DNA of 64,000 nucleotides from positions 20,294 to 84,293 of the forward strand of contig SVGC01000019.1 in NCBI GenBank assembly GCA_015056495.1, in the 5' to 3' direction. Positions 1 through 9,233 of the stretch are shown here, piece by piece. How positions within the stretch are numbered: the stretch's first letter is position 1; every line of letters begins with the position of its first letter. Made by a program: the position numbers and the translations under genes. This stretch comes from Butyrivibrio sp. Lineage in GTDB: Bacteria; Bacillota; Clostridia; Lachnospirales; Lachnospiraceae. Below the pieces are notes generated by a model that had not been told where the DNA came from, ran no database searches, and was given only the letters and a program-made list of their open reading frames with translations.

Positions 1-803
1 CCATTAGCCTCTGTAAAAGGAGTAATGGTATCCAGAACAGAAAACTCTTCACCCGGATAAACTGTTGTACCATTTATAAGTGAGCAGCCGTTAGCAACAT
101 TGGCACTTCTGGCTGAACCTGAAGTCTTATAACTTGTTGTAAATGTACCAAGTACATCTTTTACCTGCAAAAGCTCTTCCTCGCTTCCTTCAGGCTCATC
201 TGTTGTGATTGCAAGCTCAATAGACGCATCTGCATGATCCCAATCATTCTGGATATAATCCTCTATCTTTTTTATAGAAGCATCAACATCTATTATTGTT
301 CCTGCCTGTCCATCTACAACTGAAAATACGCCATCTTCTCTGACCAGGGTGTAATCCTTTTTTTCTATATTAAAGCTTGCGCAATCCTCGGTCAAAATAG
401 TAGTGAGCGCTTCTTCATCTACTGAATACTCTATTTCAAACTCAATTCCATCTCTGGCAGTATCTTTAAGATTCTTGTATCTCTGAACGATATTGCCTTC
501 ATGACCTACTGCATAGGCTTTGGCTGCAACTTCTCTATTGCCCCAATATAGTCCCAGATCAGTAGCTGAAACGGTATATGAGTTATCTCCATTTCCTGTA
601 AATGTAATCTGAACATCCTGCAGTGATTCAAAATAACTATCAACTGCTTTTTCTGCCTCATCAACTGTCATACCGGATACATCAACACTTCCAATAGACA
701 CACCATCTGCTATGGTCTTAGACGAAGCAGCCTGTGCGTTGCCATGTGGCACAAACGCAAGTACAAGTCCTGTCAAAGCAAGACTCATCAATAATTTCTT
801 CAT
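1..803 (-). CDS. VanW-family cell-wall protein, partial (C-terminus off the left edge)
   Basis: Reading leftward from an ATG at 803, the frame stays open to base 1, giving about 267 residues. The first 25 residues form a signal peptide (Lys-Lys then LLMSLALTGLVLAFV, ending near AQAA). Residues 30-220 resemble the peptidoglycan-binding PG_binding_4 region seen before VanW domains (SIGSVDVSGMTVDEAEKAV). The last visible part (YKTSGSARSANVANGC, then GTTVYPGEEFSV) matches the start of the VanW domain. The protein should be secreted and act at the cell wall; its biochemical role is not established for the family. VanW naming does not imply vancomycin resistance. The missing part prevents a check of the full domain. 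Confidence 0.85.
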   Translation of the reverse strand, partial: MKKLLMSLALTGLVLAFVPHGNAQAASSKTIADGVSIGSVDVSGMTVDEAEKAVDSYFESLQDVQITFTGNGDNSYTVSATDLGLYWGNREVAAKAYAVGHEGNIVQRYKNLKDTARDGIEFEIEYSVDEEALTTILTEDCASFNIEKKDYTLVREDGVFSVVDGQAGTIIDVDASIKKIEDYIQNDWDHADASIELAITTDEPEGSEEELLQVKDVLGTFTTSYKTSGSARSANVANGCSLINGTTVYPGEEFSVLDTITPFTEAN

Positions 804-858
804 ATTTCCCCTCTACCTCATGTATATAAACATACACTAAAATGTGTTATCATATTTA

Positions 859-963
859 TTATAAAAACACTGAAAACACCATTGGAACGACCATTGCGAG
901 AACTATTAATACGATAATAATAGAAGCAAAAAGACGTTTCTTTTTTGAATTAAAATTTAACAT
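859..963 (-). CDS. 34-residue single-span membrane peptide, function unknown
   Basis: A short frame begins at ATG 963 behind a good ribosome site (GAGGAAAAAAAATG) and ends in TAA at 859. The product starts MLNFNSKKKRLFASIIIVL: a basic stretch (KKKR) followed by about 20 hydrophobic residues and a short tail, so it should be a positive-inside single-pass membrane peptide. It lies between the VanW gene and the divergent gene at 996, and may be co-transcribed with the VanW gene. Small peptides of this shape are common in Lachnospiraceae, but I do not recognise a named family. Confidence 0.6.
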   Translation of the reverse strand: MLNFNSKKKRLFASIIIVLIVLAMVVPMVFSVFL

Positions 964-995
964 TTTTTTTTCCTCGATACTGAAAGGAATTATAG

Positions 996-1640
996 ATGAA
1001 ATTTCCGGCTTTAGCAACTGTCATTTTATTCTGTATTTGGTTACATTTCACTTTACAAAAGAACTCAAATAAGGAAGCTCAGATAAAAAAAGAGTTCTGG
1101 GATAGAGAAAGTGAAGCCAATAACGTGCGCAAAAAAAGTTTAGATGATCTGGACTATATAACAATACCTTTTGAGACTCTGCCCTTTGGTCTGATGCCTG
1201 ATGTAGAAGCTATTGTGGATGCTGAAAATACTGTAAAGGATCTGTCAAAAGGAAAGATAGTCAATCTTACCGGCTATACCAATACAGATCTGAAACTAAA
1301 ATACGGCACTGCCAATATTACCCCGCTATCTGAATATGATCAAAACTACACTTCCCTGGTCACATCACTGCAGAAATGGGGCAAGCAGCTATTCCTATAC
1401 GAAAAGTATTATGAAGCCTGCGCCGTACTTGAATTTGCAGTCCAGACAAGAACTGATATAACTGACACGTATAAATTATTATGTGAGATTTATACAAGCA
1501 AACTCGGTTTATCTACTCAGGAAGCTGCTGAACAGGTACAGGAGCTGATCCCCATCGCCGAGACTCTCAATTCGCTTAGTAAAAAAAGGATTCTTGATAC
1601 CTTATATTCTTATCTTGACGGATTACAGAATCCTGTATAA
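996..1640 (+). CDS. Membrane-anchored hypothetical protein with TPR-like C-terminus
   Basis: The 214-residue product starts at ATG 996, preceded by GAAAGGA. Residues 3-20 form one hydrophobic segment (ALATVILFCIWLHFTLQ), likely an uncleaved anchor, and the rest should face outward. Residues about 120-205 are helical, with spacing like tetratricopeptide repeats (LYEKYYEACAVLEFAVQ). It is divergent from the small membrane peptide gene and ends five bases before the convergent nth gene. I do not recognise a named family. A scaffolding role is only a guess from the helical repeats. Confidence 0.75.
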   Translation: MKFPALATVILFCIWLHFTLQKNSNKEAQIKKEFWDRESEANNVRKKSLDDLDYITIPFETLPFGLMPDVEAIVDAENTVKDLSKGKIVNLTGYTNTDLKLKYGTANITPLSEYDQNYTSLVTSLQKWGKQLFLYEKYYEACAVLEFAVQTRTDITDTYKLLCEIYTSKLGLSTQEAAEQVQELIPIAETLNSLSKKRILDTLYSYLDGLQNPV

Positions 1641-1645
1641 ATAGA

Positions 1646-2299
1646 CTACTTTTTAATATCAAAGGATGGACACACATCTTTTAAGAAGCACTCACTGCAT
1701 TTTGGCGTGGGTGCTTTACATATTGTCCTTCCAAGATTGATTATCTGGATGTTGTATCGTATCCAGTTCTCTTTGGGCAATATCTTCATAAGGTCCTGCT
1801 CTACTACAACAGGATCATCGGAATCTGTGAATTTCAGCCTGTTGGATATTCTTTTTACATGAGTATCCACAACAATACTTGGCTCATTGTAGATATTTCC
1901 TCTTATTACATTGGCTGTCTTCCTGCCAACTCCCGGAAGTGAAGTCAGATCATCAATATCACTTGGCACTTCTCCGCCATATTCTGTCATAAGCCGCTGA
2001 CAGCATGCTTTGATATTTTTGGCCTTGCTGTGATAAAAGCCGATTGAATGGATATCCATCTCCAGTTCTGAAACATCTGCTGCCGCAAAAGCCGCTACAG
2101 AAGGATATTTAGCAAACAGTCCCGGAGTGACCATATTGACTCTTGCGTCTGTACACTGCGCGCTTAAAATAGTTGCAATCAGTAGCTGCCATGCATTTTC
2201 ATGGGAAAGGTGACATGCCACATCAACTCCATACTCTTTATCAAGTCTCGCCAAGACCTCTATAACTCTCTTTTTCAATTGCGCTGTATTTCTGACCAT
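1646..2299 (-). CDS. nth: Endonuclease III, base-excision DNA glycosylase/AP lyase
   Basis: The 217-residue product has the full set of Nth landmarks. The helix-hairpin-helix LPGVGRKTA is at residues 121-129 with catalytic Lys127, followed by catalytic Asp145 in VDTHVKR. The iron-sulfur cluster loop is Cys194-x6-Cys201-x2-Cys204-x5-Cys210. Length equals that of the family. The enzyme removes oxidised pyrimidines and nicks the strand by beta-elimination. It converges on the gene ending at 1640, with no room for a separate terminator. The start at 2299 is preceded by TAGGAT. Confidence 0.97.
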   Translation of the reverse strand: MVRNTAQLKKRVIEVLARLDKEYGVDVACHLSHENAWQLLIATILSAQCTDARVNMVTPGLFAKYPSVAAFAAADVSELEMDIHSIGFYHSKAKNIKACCQRLMTEYGGEVPSDIDDLTSLPGVGRKTANVIRGNIYNEPSIVVDTHVKRISNRLKFTDSDDPVVVEQDLMKILPKENWIRYNIQIINLGRTICKAPTPKCSECFLKDVCPSFDIKK

Positions 2300-2456
2300 T
2301 TTTTATCCTACCTAAAATAACATTTACTATCCTGATTTTTTCGTGACTTTTATAGTACATATAAAATTATATTTTGTCCTATTTTTACTATACACGATAA
2401 ATTAAAAAAGTTGTATGATTTAGTTTGTATATACGAAAATATTGGGGAATTTGTGA

Positions 2457-4247
2457 ATGAATGTTATCTGGAAATATCTAAAAGAATACTTTGGAAGGAT
2501 CAGTCTTGGGATGCTCATTAAATTTCTGGGCACTCTGGGCGAATTATCTCTCCCTTATATCCTTGAACATATAATCGACAATATCGTACCGGTAGGCTCA
2601 CTCCGCCTTGTTCTGATCTGGGGCATGGGCATGATATTCATGGCTTTTCTGACAAGACAGCTCAACGTAACAGCCAACCGCATGGCTGTAGCTGTATCTA
2701 AAAGAGCCATATTTAACCTGCGTCATGACCTTTTTGCCAAGACTGCTCACCTGTCCGGCTCCCGATTTGACAATTTCGGTCTGCCATCCCTTACATCCCG
2801 TATGACTTCTGATACTTATAATGTTCAGAACTTCATGACACGCATGCAGACTATCGGTATCCGCGGACCTATCATGCTCATAGGCGGCATAGCCCTGACC
2901 ATGACCATGGATGTATATCTCTCAAGTCTGTTATGCATAATGGTTCCGTTACTGCTTATTGTTGTTCTCTCTATTTCTAAAAAGGGCGTGCCTCTCTATG
3001 GAAAAGTGCAAAAGTGCGTAGACAATATCGTCCGCATCATGCGTGAGAACATCACAGGAATCCGCGTCATTAAAGCTCTTTCAAAGGAATCTCATGAAAA
3101 AGAGCGTTATGCACAGGCCAATGAAGACCTGACTTCCATCGACATCCACGCCAGCGTGATAATGGCTATCCCTGGTTCTTTTATGCAGTTATGTCTCAAC
3201 ACCGGTCTTACTCTGGTTGTTATCCTTGGTGCATACAGAGTTAACAGCGGAGCAATCCAGCCCGGTGTCATCCTGGCTTTTCTTACATATTTTAATCTGA
3301 TCCTGCAGTCAGTCATGGGTCTTAACAGGATATTCGTCATGTATTCCAAGGCCAAAGCCTCCGCTGACCGTATAGGACTTGTGCTTGTAGATAAGCCTGA
3401 CCAGCTGGTACTGACTGATGAAGAAGCGCGTAGAAGCATCCAGCCTTATGAACCGGCTTATGATCATGATGATCCTTCTCTTCATATAATATTTGACCAC
3501 GTATCCTTCATGTACCATACAGATGAAGAACTGGAGACTACTCAGGAAGAAAAAGATGATAGAGATTACAGTTTAAGTGATGTCTCTTTTAGTGTAAAAA
3601 AAGGCGAATCCCTTGGAATCATCGGTTCCACAGGATGTGGAAAGACTACTATCATAAACCTTCTGATGCGTTTCTATGATGCTGATAAGGGACAGATATT
3701 TGTAGATGGCAAAGATGTCCGCACCTATGAATTTGATGATCTTAGAAGTAAGTTTGGTGTTGTGTTCCAAAATGACATCATATTTGCTGATACTCTTATG
3801 AACAACATTGACTTTGGACGAGGACTCACACCTGAAGAAGTAGATACAGCTGCCGATCACGGCATGGCCAAACCATTTATCGACAACCTGGAGCAAGGCT
3901 ATGACCATACTGCTGCCATCAAGGGTGCTGACTTTAGTGGCGGACAGAAGCAGCGTCTCATGATATCAAGAGCTCTGGCTGCCCACCCAAAGATACTGAT
4001 ACTGGACGACTCCTCCAGTGCTCTGGATTACAAGACTGATGCAGCCCTTAGATCTGCCATTAAAGAGCACTATGCAGGAACCACTACTATCATGGTTGCA
4101 CAGAGAGTCAGCTCTATCATGAATCTCAATCATATACTGGTAGTTGAAAACGGCAAGATACTTGCCAGCGGCACTCACAAGGAGCTGTTAGATAACTGTA
4201 ACCTGTATAGAACCATATATGAATCACAGATGGGGGCTCTGGCTTAA
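2457..4247 (+). CDS. ABC exporter half-transporter, degenerate-site subunit
   Basis: The 596-residue protein has an N-terminal six-helix ABC exporter domain (about 15-310) and a C-terminal ATPase. Walker A is GSTGCGKTT near residue 390 and the signature is FSGGQKQR near 492. Walker B is LILDDSSSALD, with Asp where the catalytic Glu should be, and the switch histidine is Gln (VAQRVSS). These are the marks of the non-hydrolysing-site subunit of heterodimeric multidrug exporters such as TM287/288 and BmrCD. The gene at 4305, 57 bases on, supplies the partner. The insert at about 355-370 before the ATPase is acidic. Substrate is unknown; drug or lipid export is the usual role. Confidence 0.93.
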   Translation: MNVIWKYLKEYFGRISLGMLIKFLGTLGELSLPYILEHIIDNIVPVGSLRLVLIWGMGMIFMAFLTRQLNVTANRMAVAVSKRAIFNLRHDLFAKTAHLSGSRFDNFGLPSLTSRMTSDTYNVQNFMTRMQTIGIRGPIMLIGGIALTMTMDVYLSSLLCIMVPLLLIVVLSISKKGVPLYGKVQKCVDNIVRIMRENITGIRVIKALSKESHEKERYAQANEDLTSIDIHASVIMAIPGSFMQLCLNTGLTLVVILGAYRVNSGAIQPGVILAFLTYFNLILQSVMGLNRIFVMYSKAKASADRIGLVLVDKPDQLVLTDEEARRSIQPYEPAYDHDDPSLHIIFDHVSFMYHTDEELETTQEEKDDRDYSLSDVSFSVKKGESLGIIGSTGCGKTTIINLLMRFYDADKGQIFVDGKDVRTYEFDDLRSKFGVVFQNDIIFADTLMNNIDFGRGLTPEEVDTAADHGMAKPFIDNLEQGYDHTAAIKGADFSGGQKQRLMISRALAAHPKILILDDSSSALDYKTDAALRSAIKEHYAGTTTIMVAQRVSSIMNLNHILVVENGKILASGTHKELLDNCNLYRTIYESQMGALA

Positions 4248-4304
4248 ATATTTTGAGTCGCCACTGATCACTAATAACCACTATCTTGCGCAAAGGAACT
4301 ACCT

Positions 4305-6077
4305 ATGGCACCAGAACCTAAATATAAAAAAGATAAACCTAAAAATGCTAAAAATACTTTTTTGCGTCTGCTAAAGTATTCTATGGAATTTAAGTACATA
4401 CTCTTTGCAGTACTTGTACTATGTCTTATCAGTAATGTACTGTCCCTGTTTGGACCAAGCCTTGCCGGAAAAGCCATAAATGAAGCTGCGGCAGGCGCAG
4501 GCAGAGTAAACTTCAAGGCAGTTTACGGCTATGCTATCAAGATGCTCATATTTTATGTGACCTCTTCTCTGCTGTCTTATATCATCTCCGTAATAATGAT
4601 GCATACAGGTCGCCACCTTGCTCGTCAGCTTAGAAAAGACGTTTTTGACAAGCTCATGAGCCTTCCTGTCAGCTACTATGACAGACATCAGGCTGGAGAT
4701 ATCATCAGCAGAGTATCCTACGATATAGATGTTGTATCAACCTGTTTTTCAACTGATATAGTGCAGATCATGACTAATATCGTAACTGTGGTTGGTTCCC
4801 TCATCATGATGCTGATCATCTCTCCTCCACTGGTTACTATCACCCTGATCACTATTCCGCTAGCTATTGCTTACACCAGATACATGGGCAAAAAGACCAG
4901 ACCGCTCTTCTCCAAAAGAAGTGCCAAATATGGTCAGATGAACGGTTTTGTAGAGGAGATGTTCTCCGGGCAAAAGACGATCCTTGCCTATGCCCACGAA
5001 GATGCAGTAATTGATGATTTTGACAACATAAACGGAGAGGCTGCAGACGCTTTCTATCAGGCTGAATATTATGGCATGTCAACAGGTCCCTCTGTAGGAT
5101 TTATCAACAACCTGGGACTGTCACTTATATGTATGTTTGGATCACTCCTATACCTGTTAGGTGTCGTAACCGTTGGTCAGATTTCTTCTTTTATCCTGTA
5201 TTCAAGAAAGTTCTCTGGCCCGATCAATGAGATTGCCAACATCATTACCGAACTGTTCTCAGCTATATCTGCAGCAGAAAGAGTATTCCGCCTGCTGGAT
5301 GAGACTGAAGAACCTGAAGATGAACCAGATGCAATAGAGCTGACTGATATACAGGGAAATGTTGAACTAGACCATATCTCCTTTGGATACATTCCTGGAA
5401 TAAAGATAATTAAAGATTTCTCACTCGAGGCAAAAGCCGGGCAAACTGTTGCCATCGTCGGTCCTACGGGTGCAGGAAAGACGACCCTCATCAACCTGCT
5501 AATGAGATTCTATGATATAGATTCAGGTAAAATCAGGCTAGACGGACATGATATCAGTACTATCACAAGAAAAAGCCTTAGAAGTGCCTACGCTATGGTA
5601 TTACAGGATACCTGGGTATTTAACGGAACAGTATATGACAATATAGCTTATGGAAGCTCTGATGCAACTATGGAAAAAGTAGTTGAGGCTGCAAAAGCTG
5701 CACGAATACACTCATTCATAAAAAGGCTTCCTAAGGGTTATAACACTGTGATCGGCGAAGATGGCGGCAATATCTCAAAGGGTCAGAAACAGATGCTCAC
5801 AATTGCCAGAGCATTCCTATATGATGCCCCTATACTTATACTCGATGAAGCCACATCAAATGTTGATACCACTACAGAAAAACTCATTCAGGATGCAATG
5901 CTGCGTCTCATGAAAGGCAGAACCTGTTTTGTCATAGCTCACAGGCTTTCCACCATCCAAAATGCTGACCATATAATAGTCATGAACAATGGGCAGATCA
6001 TTGAAGATGGTAATCACGAAAGCCTTATGAATTCAAAAGGATTCTACTACAAACTGTATGAATCTCAGTTTACATGA
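4305..6077 (+). CDS. ABC exporter half-transporter, catalytic partner
   Basis: The 590-residue protein has six membrane helices (about 30-320) and an ATPase with Walker A GPTGAGKTT (about 386), intact Walker B LILDEATSNVD with the catalytic Glu, and switch His (IAHRLST). Its signature is altered to ISKGQKQ rather than LSGGQ. An intact Walker B/H-loop with a weak signature is what the partner of the 2457 protein should have, so one composite ATP site is active and one is degenerate. The start at 4305 has AAAGGA upstream. A bidirectional terminator follows. Confidence 0.94.
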   Translation: MAPEPKYKKDKPKNAKNTFLRLLKYSMEFKYILFAVLVLCLISNVLSLFGPSLAGKAINEAAAGAGRVNFKAVYGYAIKMLIFYVTSSLLSYIISVIMMHTGRHLARQLRKDVFDKLMSLPVSYYDRHQAGDIISRVSYDIDVVSTCFSTDIVQIMTNIVTVVGSLIMMLIISPPLVTITLITIPLAIAYTRYMGKKTRPLFSKRSAKYGQMNGFVEEMFSGQKTILAYAHEDAVIDDFDNINGEAADAFYQAEYYGMSTGPSVGFINNLGLSLICMFGSLLYLLGVVTVGQISSFILYSRKFSGPINEIANIITELFSAISAAERVFRLLDETEEPEDEPDAIELTDIQGNVELDHISFGYIPGIKIIKDFSLEAKAGQTVAIVGPTGAGKTTLINLLMRFYDIDSGKIRLDGHDISTITRKSLRSAYAMVLQDTWVFNGTVYDNIAYGSSDATMEKVVEAAKAARIHSFIKRLPKGYNTVIGEDGGNISKGQKQMLTIARAFLYDAPILILDEATSNVDTTTEKLIQDAMLRLMKGRTCFVIAHRLSTIQNADHIIVMNNGQIIEDGNHESLMNSKGFYYKLYESQFT

Positions 6078-6176
6078 TGAATACGCAAACGCCGAAGATC
6101 ATCCTGAATACAGGCATTTTCTGAGGGGGGAACTTTAGTAATATTTTTGATATTTGAAATACGTTAAAAACATTTA

Positions 6177-6218
6177 AAAAAAGTGGTCATTGCATTTAAT
6201 GCAACAACCACTTTTTTC
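6177..6218. terminator. Bidirectional intrinsic terminator
   Basis: The hairpin AGTGGT-CA-TTGCAT / ATGCAA-CA-ACCACT has A residues on the left and a T run on the right, so it can stop transcription from both sides. It lies between the ABC exporter pair (plus) and the flotillin gene (minus). Confidence 0.8.
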
Positions 6219-6219
6219 T

Positions 6220-7809
6220 TTACTCCTCTGAAGTCTCTGAAGTTGTGCTTTCAGATGTCTTATCTTTTTCCTTAGCACCTACCACAATTCCATCAAGTCC
6301 TGAGATATTAACGTTTTTATTGACTTTGGCATCATATGTGCCAGCTCTCATTATTTCTGTGAAGTCAACACCTGTTGCTTCTGACATGGTATCAAATACC
6401 TGTTTCATGACAATAGGCATATTTCCTGAAATCTGGCTTGCACCATTGGAGCCATCGCCTGTGCCATATATATTGATCTTGTCGATCTGTCCAAGAGGTT
6501 TTGCAATCTCTGCGGCCATCTGAGGCATGATCTTGATCATCATCTCAGCCATAGCAGCACCGTTGTACTTCTTATAAGCTTCTGCCTTTTTCTCCATTGC
6601 TTCAGCTTCTGCAAGACCCTGAGCCTTGATACTTTCAGCTTCTGCTTTACCTTTTGCAGCAATACCTGCAGCTTCTGCATCATATTTTGCCTTGATACCG
6701 GCTGCTTCCTGCTCTGCAGCATACTTCTGAGCTTCAGCTTTTGCCTTCTGAGCCTCAGCTTCTTTTTCCTGTTCGTACTTACGAGCTTCAGCTTCTTTCT
6801 GTCTCTGGATAAGCTTTGCCTCAGCTTCTTTTTCAGCTTTATATTTTTCAGCATCAGCTGTCTTTTCAATCTGAGCAGCCAGTTCCTGCTGTTTTACAAT
6901 TACTTCTTTCTGTTTCAGTTCTGCTTCACGCTCTGCCTTTGCAATCTCAGCATTAACAGTAGCTGCCTGAATAGTCTTCTGCTGTTCCTGTTTCTGGATC
7001 TCATAAGCTGCATCAGCTTCAGCCTGCGCTGTATCAGCCTGCTTTTTAAGAGAAGCTTTCTTGATATCCAATTCATTATTTTTCTGCGCAATCTCTGTAG
7101 CTGCTGCTACTCTTGCATCATTAGCTGCTCTATCTGCTTCTGCCTGTGCGATTGCAACGTCTCTGTCTGCCTGAGCTTTTGCAATGGATGCATCCTTTTT
7201 GATACGAGCTGTATTATCAGCACCAAGATCTCTGATAAGACCATTTTCATCTGTTACATTCTGAATGTTACATGAGATGATCTCAATACCAAGTTTATCC
7301 ATGTCCTTAGAAGCTTTTAACATAACCTGATCTGAGAAAGAATCACGGTCTGTGTTGATAGTTCTAAGATCAAGAGTACCGATAATCTCACGCATGTTAC
7401 CCTGCAGAGAATCTTTTAACTCTTCTGCAATCTGATCTGGCTTCTTGTTAAGGAAGTTCTTGGATGCAAGATAGATACCTTTTACAAACACAGGAGCTTC
7501 ATCTGTTCCAATGTTGATCTGTCTGTCAGTAGAGATACGAACCTTAGCTACTGCATCCACGTCAACATTGATGAAGTCATTTGTAGGTACTGACTGCTCT
7601 GTCTTGATATCTACTGTCATCTGTCCAAGATATAATTTGTCGACTCTTTCAAAAAATGGAATCTTGATACCAGCTCGTCCGATCAGGATTCGTGGCTCTT
7701 TTCTAAGGCCTGATATGATAAATGCCTGATCTGGTGGAGATTTTACATAACCTGTTGCCACTACAAGCAATAAAATAAACACAACTGTTCCGATGATAAC
7801 GTATAACAT
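6220..7809 (-). CDS. floT: Flotillin-like SPFH/band-7 membrane protein
   Basis: The 529-residue protein starts behind AAGGAGG. Residues 1-22 form a membrane hairpin or anchor (VIIGTVVFILLLVVA). Residues about 25-200 are the SPFH/band-7 domain (PPDQAFIISG, then VKVRIS-like strands). Residues about 205-420 are a long Ala/Glu/Lys coiled coil with many EAEA/AEAQK repeats. The C-terminal part contains AEIAKPLGQIDKINIYG, typical of flotillins. Length fits FloT rather than the shorter FloA. Flotillins scaffold membrane microdomains. The usual NfeD partner gene is not adjacent. The symbol is by family resemblance only. Confidence 0.9.
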   Translation of the reverse strand: MLYVIIGTVVFILLLVVATGYVKSPPDQAFIISGLRKEPRILIGRAGIKIPFFERVDKLYLGQMTVDIKTEQSVPTNDFINVDVDAVAKVRISTDRQINIGTDEAPVFVKGIYLASKNFLNKKPDQIAEELKDSLQGNMREIIGTLDLRTINTDRDSFSDQVMLKASKDMDKLGIEIISCNIQNVTDENGLIRDLGADNTARIKKDASIAKAQADRDVAIAQAEADRAANDARVAAATEIAQKNNELDIKKASLKKQADTAQAEADAAYEIQKQEQQKTIQAATVNAEIAKAEREAELKQKEVIVKQQELAAQIEKTADAEKYKAEKEAEAKLIQRQKEAEARKYEQEKEAEAQKAKAEAQKYAAEQEAAGIKAKYDAEAAGIAAKGKAEAESIKAQGLAEAEAMEKKAEAYKKYNGAAMAEMMIKIMPQMAAEIAKPLGQIDKINIYGTGDGSNGASQISGNMPIVMKQVFDTMSEATGVDFTEIMRAGTYDAKVNKNVNISGLDGIVVGAKEKDKTSESTTSETSEE

Positions 7810-7867
7810 ATATCCTCCTTTTTAGATGCATCTGAATGTTCGTGCATCTCTTATGAGAACATAATAA

Positions 7868-7906
7868 AATATCCGCAGTTCCCAATATAGATAAGGAACT
7901 GCGGAT
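7868..7906 (-). terminator. Likely terminator of the hsp20 gene
   Basis: A perfect 12-bp stem, ATCCGCAGTTCC with GGAACTGCGGAT, is followed on the minus strand by an A/T-rich tail (ATATTTTATT). It sits 3' of hsp20 and upstream of the flotillin gene. Confidence 0.65.
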
Positions 7907-7995
7907 TACGATTTTTTATTTCTGTATGTTTTTGCAAATAAATCATCAGGAAACTTTTGTACAACTTCTAATGGTTGTGGATTTCAGGTTTAAAA

Positions 7996-8445
7996 TCAGC
8001 CTTTTACTTCTATCCTCTTGGCTTCCTCATGCTTTACAGCTTCTTTCTTTGGAAGCTTTAACTGAAGGATTCCGTTCTTATATTCTGCATCAATATCTTC
8101 AGGCTGCAGGTTCTCAACTGTGAAGGATCTTGAATATGAAGCACTTCTTCTTTCACGTCTTACATACTTGCCTTCCTTATCTTTCTCATCCTTATCTTCT
8201 GAATGAGAAGCTGATATTGTGAGAACATCATCTTTCAGTTCAATATTGATATCTTCCTTGTTAAATCCAGGAAGCTCTGCATCAAGTTCGTAATGATCGC
8301 CTTTATCAAGTACATCGGTCTTCATTGATACTGCGCTTTCAAGGCCGTTTCCCCAGATGTTCTCGAACATTTTGTCCATCTCATCAAATGGATCTGAGTA
8401 ATTACATACATCATTGTTATTTCTCCAAATCATAGGCATCAACAT
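7996..8445 (-). CDS. Hsp20 small heat-shock protein
   Basis: I place the start at ATG 8445, giving 149 residues, rather than an in-frame GTG at 8454. The alpha-crystallin domain spans about residues 37-140: it opens with VSMKTDVLDKGDHYELDAELPG, cited here only by its ends VSMKTD and AELPG, and carries the conserved DDVLTISA strand and the terminal GILQLKLPK. A short acidic linker (EDKDEKDKEGK) replaces the usual loop. The protein should be an ATP-independent holdase in the cytoplasm. It is a single-gene unit with its own promoter and repeated operator-like sites upstream, consistent with stress control. Confidence 0.93.
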   Translation of the reverse strand: MLMPMIWRNNNDVCNYSDPFDEMDKMFENIWGNGLESAVSMKTDVLDKGDHYELDAELPGFNKEDINIELKDDVLTISASHSEDKDEKDKEGKYVRRERRSASYSRSFTVENLQPEDIDAEYKNGILQLKLPKKEAVKHEEAKRIEVKG

Positions 8446-8527
8446 AATATTCACACTTTCTGGCGCCCTGCGCCGCTTATTTTTATTATTGGTAAGAGGT
8501 TTTATTTGTTTTCCTCTTGCTGATTAT

Positions 8528-8603
8528 GTTATAGCACAAATAGAACAACTATATCAATAAAGAAAGTATAAACTTTTTATAAACGTTCTATTACATATAG
8601 AAC
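8528..8603 (-). promoter_or_regulatory. hsp20 promoter with ATAGAAC/GTTCTAT repeats
   Basis: On the minus strand, TTGATA (8552-8557) and TATAAC (8528-8533) are separated by 18 bases and read toward hsp20. A GTTCTAT copy lies between them (8540-8546). A perfect inverted repeat of the same heptamer, GTTCTAT-TACAT-ATAGAAC, sits upstream at 8585-8603. The sites match neither the CIRCE nor the CtsR consensus. Binding by a heat-shock regulator is inferred. Confidence 0.55.
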
Positions 8604-8776
8604 AGTTGGAACAATGTTGAGCATAAATAATCTTAGGCAAAGGCACTGAAACAGCCTGTTTTAGCTATTTGTAGCTATTTGTATTAAAGAATCGGTCGAT
8701 GTTTCTTTTCTTCTAATATATAATGATGTAAGTGACTAAATAATACTTGAGTAATACTTTAGAAGGGAATTTCATT

Positions 8777-9226
8777 ATGAGATTTGTAATTCAGGTTGTT
8801 GAAAATAGCAAAGTTGACGTAAATGGAAAAACTGTAGGAAGCATCGGAAAAGGCTTTATGGTGCTGATAGGCATCAATCAGACTGATACTAAGGAAATCG
8901 CAGATAAGATGATCAAGAAACTTCTTGGCTTGCGAATTTTTAAAGATGAAAACGATAAAACTAATCTGTCTCTTGAAAATGTAGGTGGACAGCTTCTTTT
9001 GATCTCTCAGTTTACTCTGTACGCTGATTGCAGAAAGGGCAACCGCCCAAGTTTTATCAATGCCGGAGGCCCTGAAATGGCAAATGAGCTCTACGAATAT
9101 ATCATTGCCAAATGTAAGGAAACAGTTCCAGTAGTTGAAACAGGCATATTCGGTGCTGAAATGAAAGTAAGTCTCGTAAACGACGGACCTTTTACAATCT
9201 TACTGGATTCAGATGACCTGGCATAG
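8777..9226 (+). CDS. dtd: D-aminoacyl-tRNA deacylase
   Basis: The enzyme frees tRNAs mischarged with D-amino acids or glycine. ATG 8777 is chosen because AGAAGGG lies ten bases upstream and the product then begins with the family start MRFVIQVV; an upstream TTG would add ten residues. At 149 residues it has the family length. The two signature blocks are [17 protein letters not shown] (about 75-91) and the C-terminal [11 protein letters not shown]. The motif reads GPFT where most members have GPVT. A perfect 70-bp palindrome follows directly. Confidence 0.95.
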   Translation: MRFVIQVVENSKVDVNGKTVGSIGKGFMVLIGINQTDTKEIADKMIKKLLGLRIFKDENDKTNLSLENVGGQLLLISQFTLYADCRKGNRPSFINAGGPEMANELYEYIIAKCKETVPVVETGIFGAEMKVSLVNDGPFTILLDSDDLA

Positions 9227-9233
9227 GGGAAAA

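Noticed and set aside
1..803. Vancomycin resistance determinant
   Set aside because: VanW-domain proteins are common wall-associated proteins in Firmicutes; there are no vanA/B-type ligase, vanH or vanX genes here.
842..1072. 76-residue plus-strand frame
   Set aside because: It lies across the small minus-strand membrane gene and the start of the 996 gene, has no ribosome site and an unnatural composition. The minus-strand 859-963 frame is better supported.
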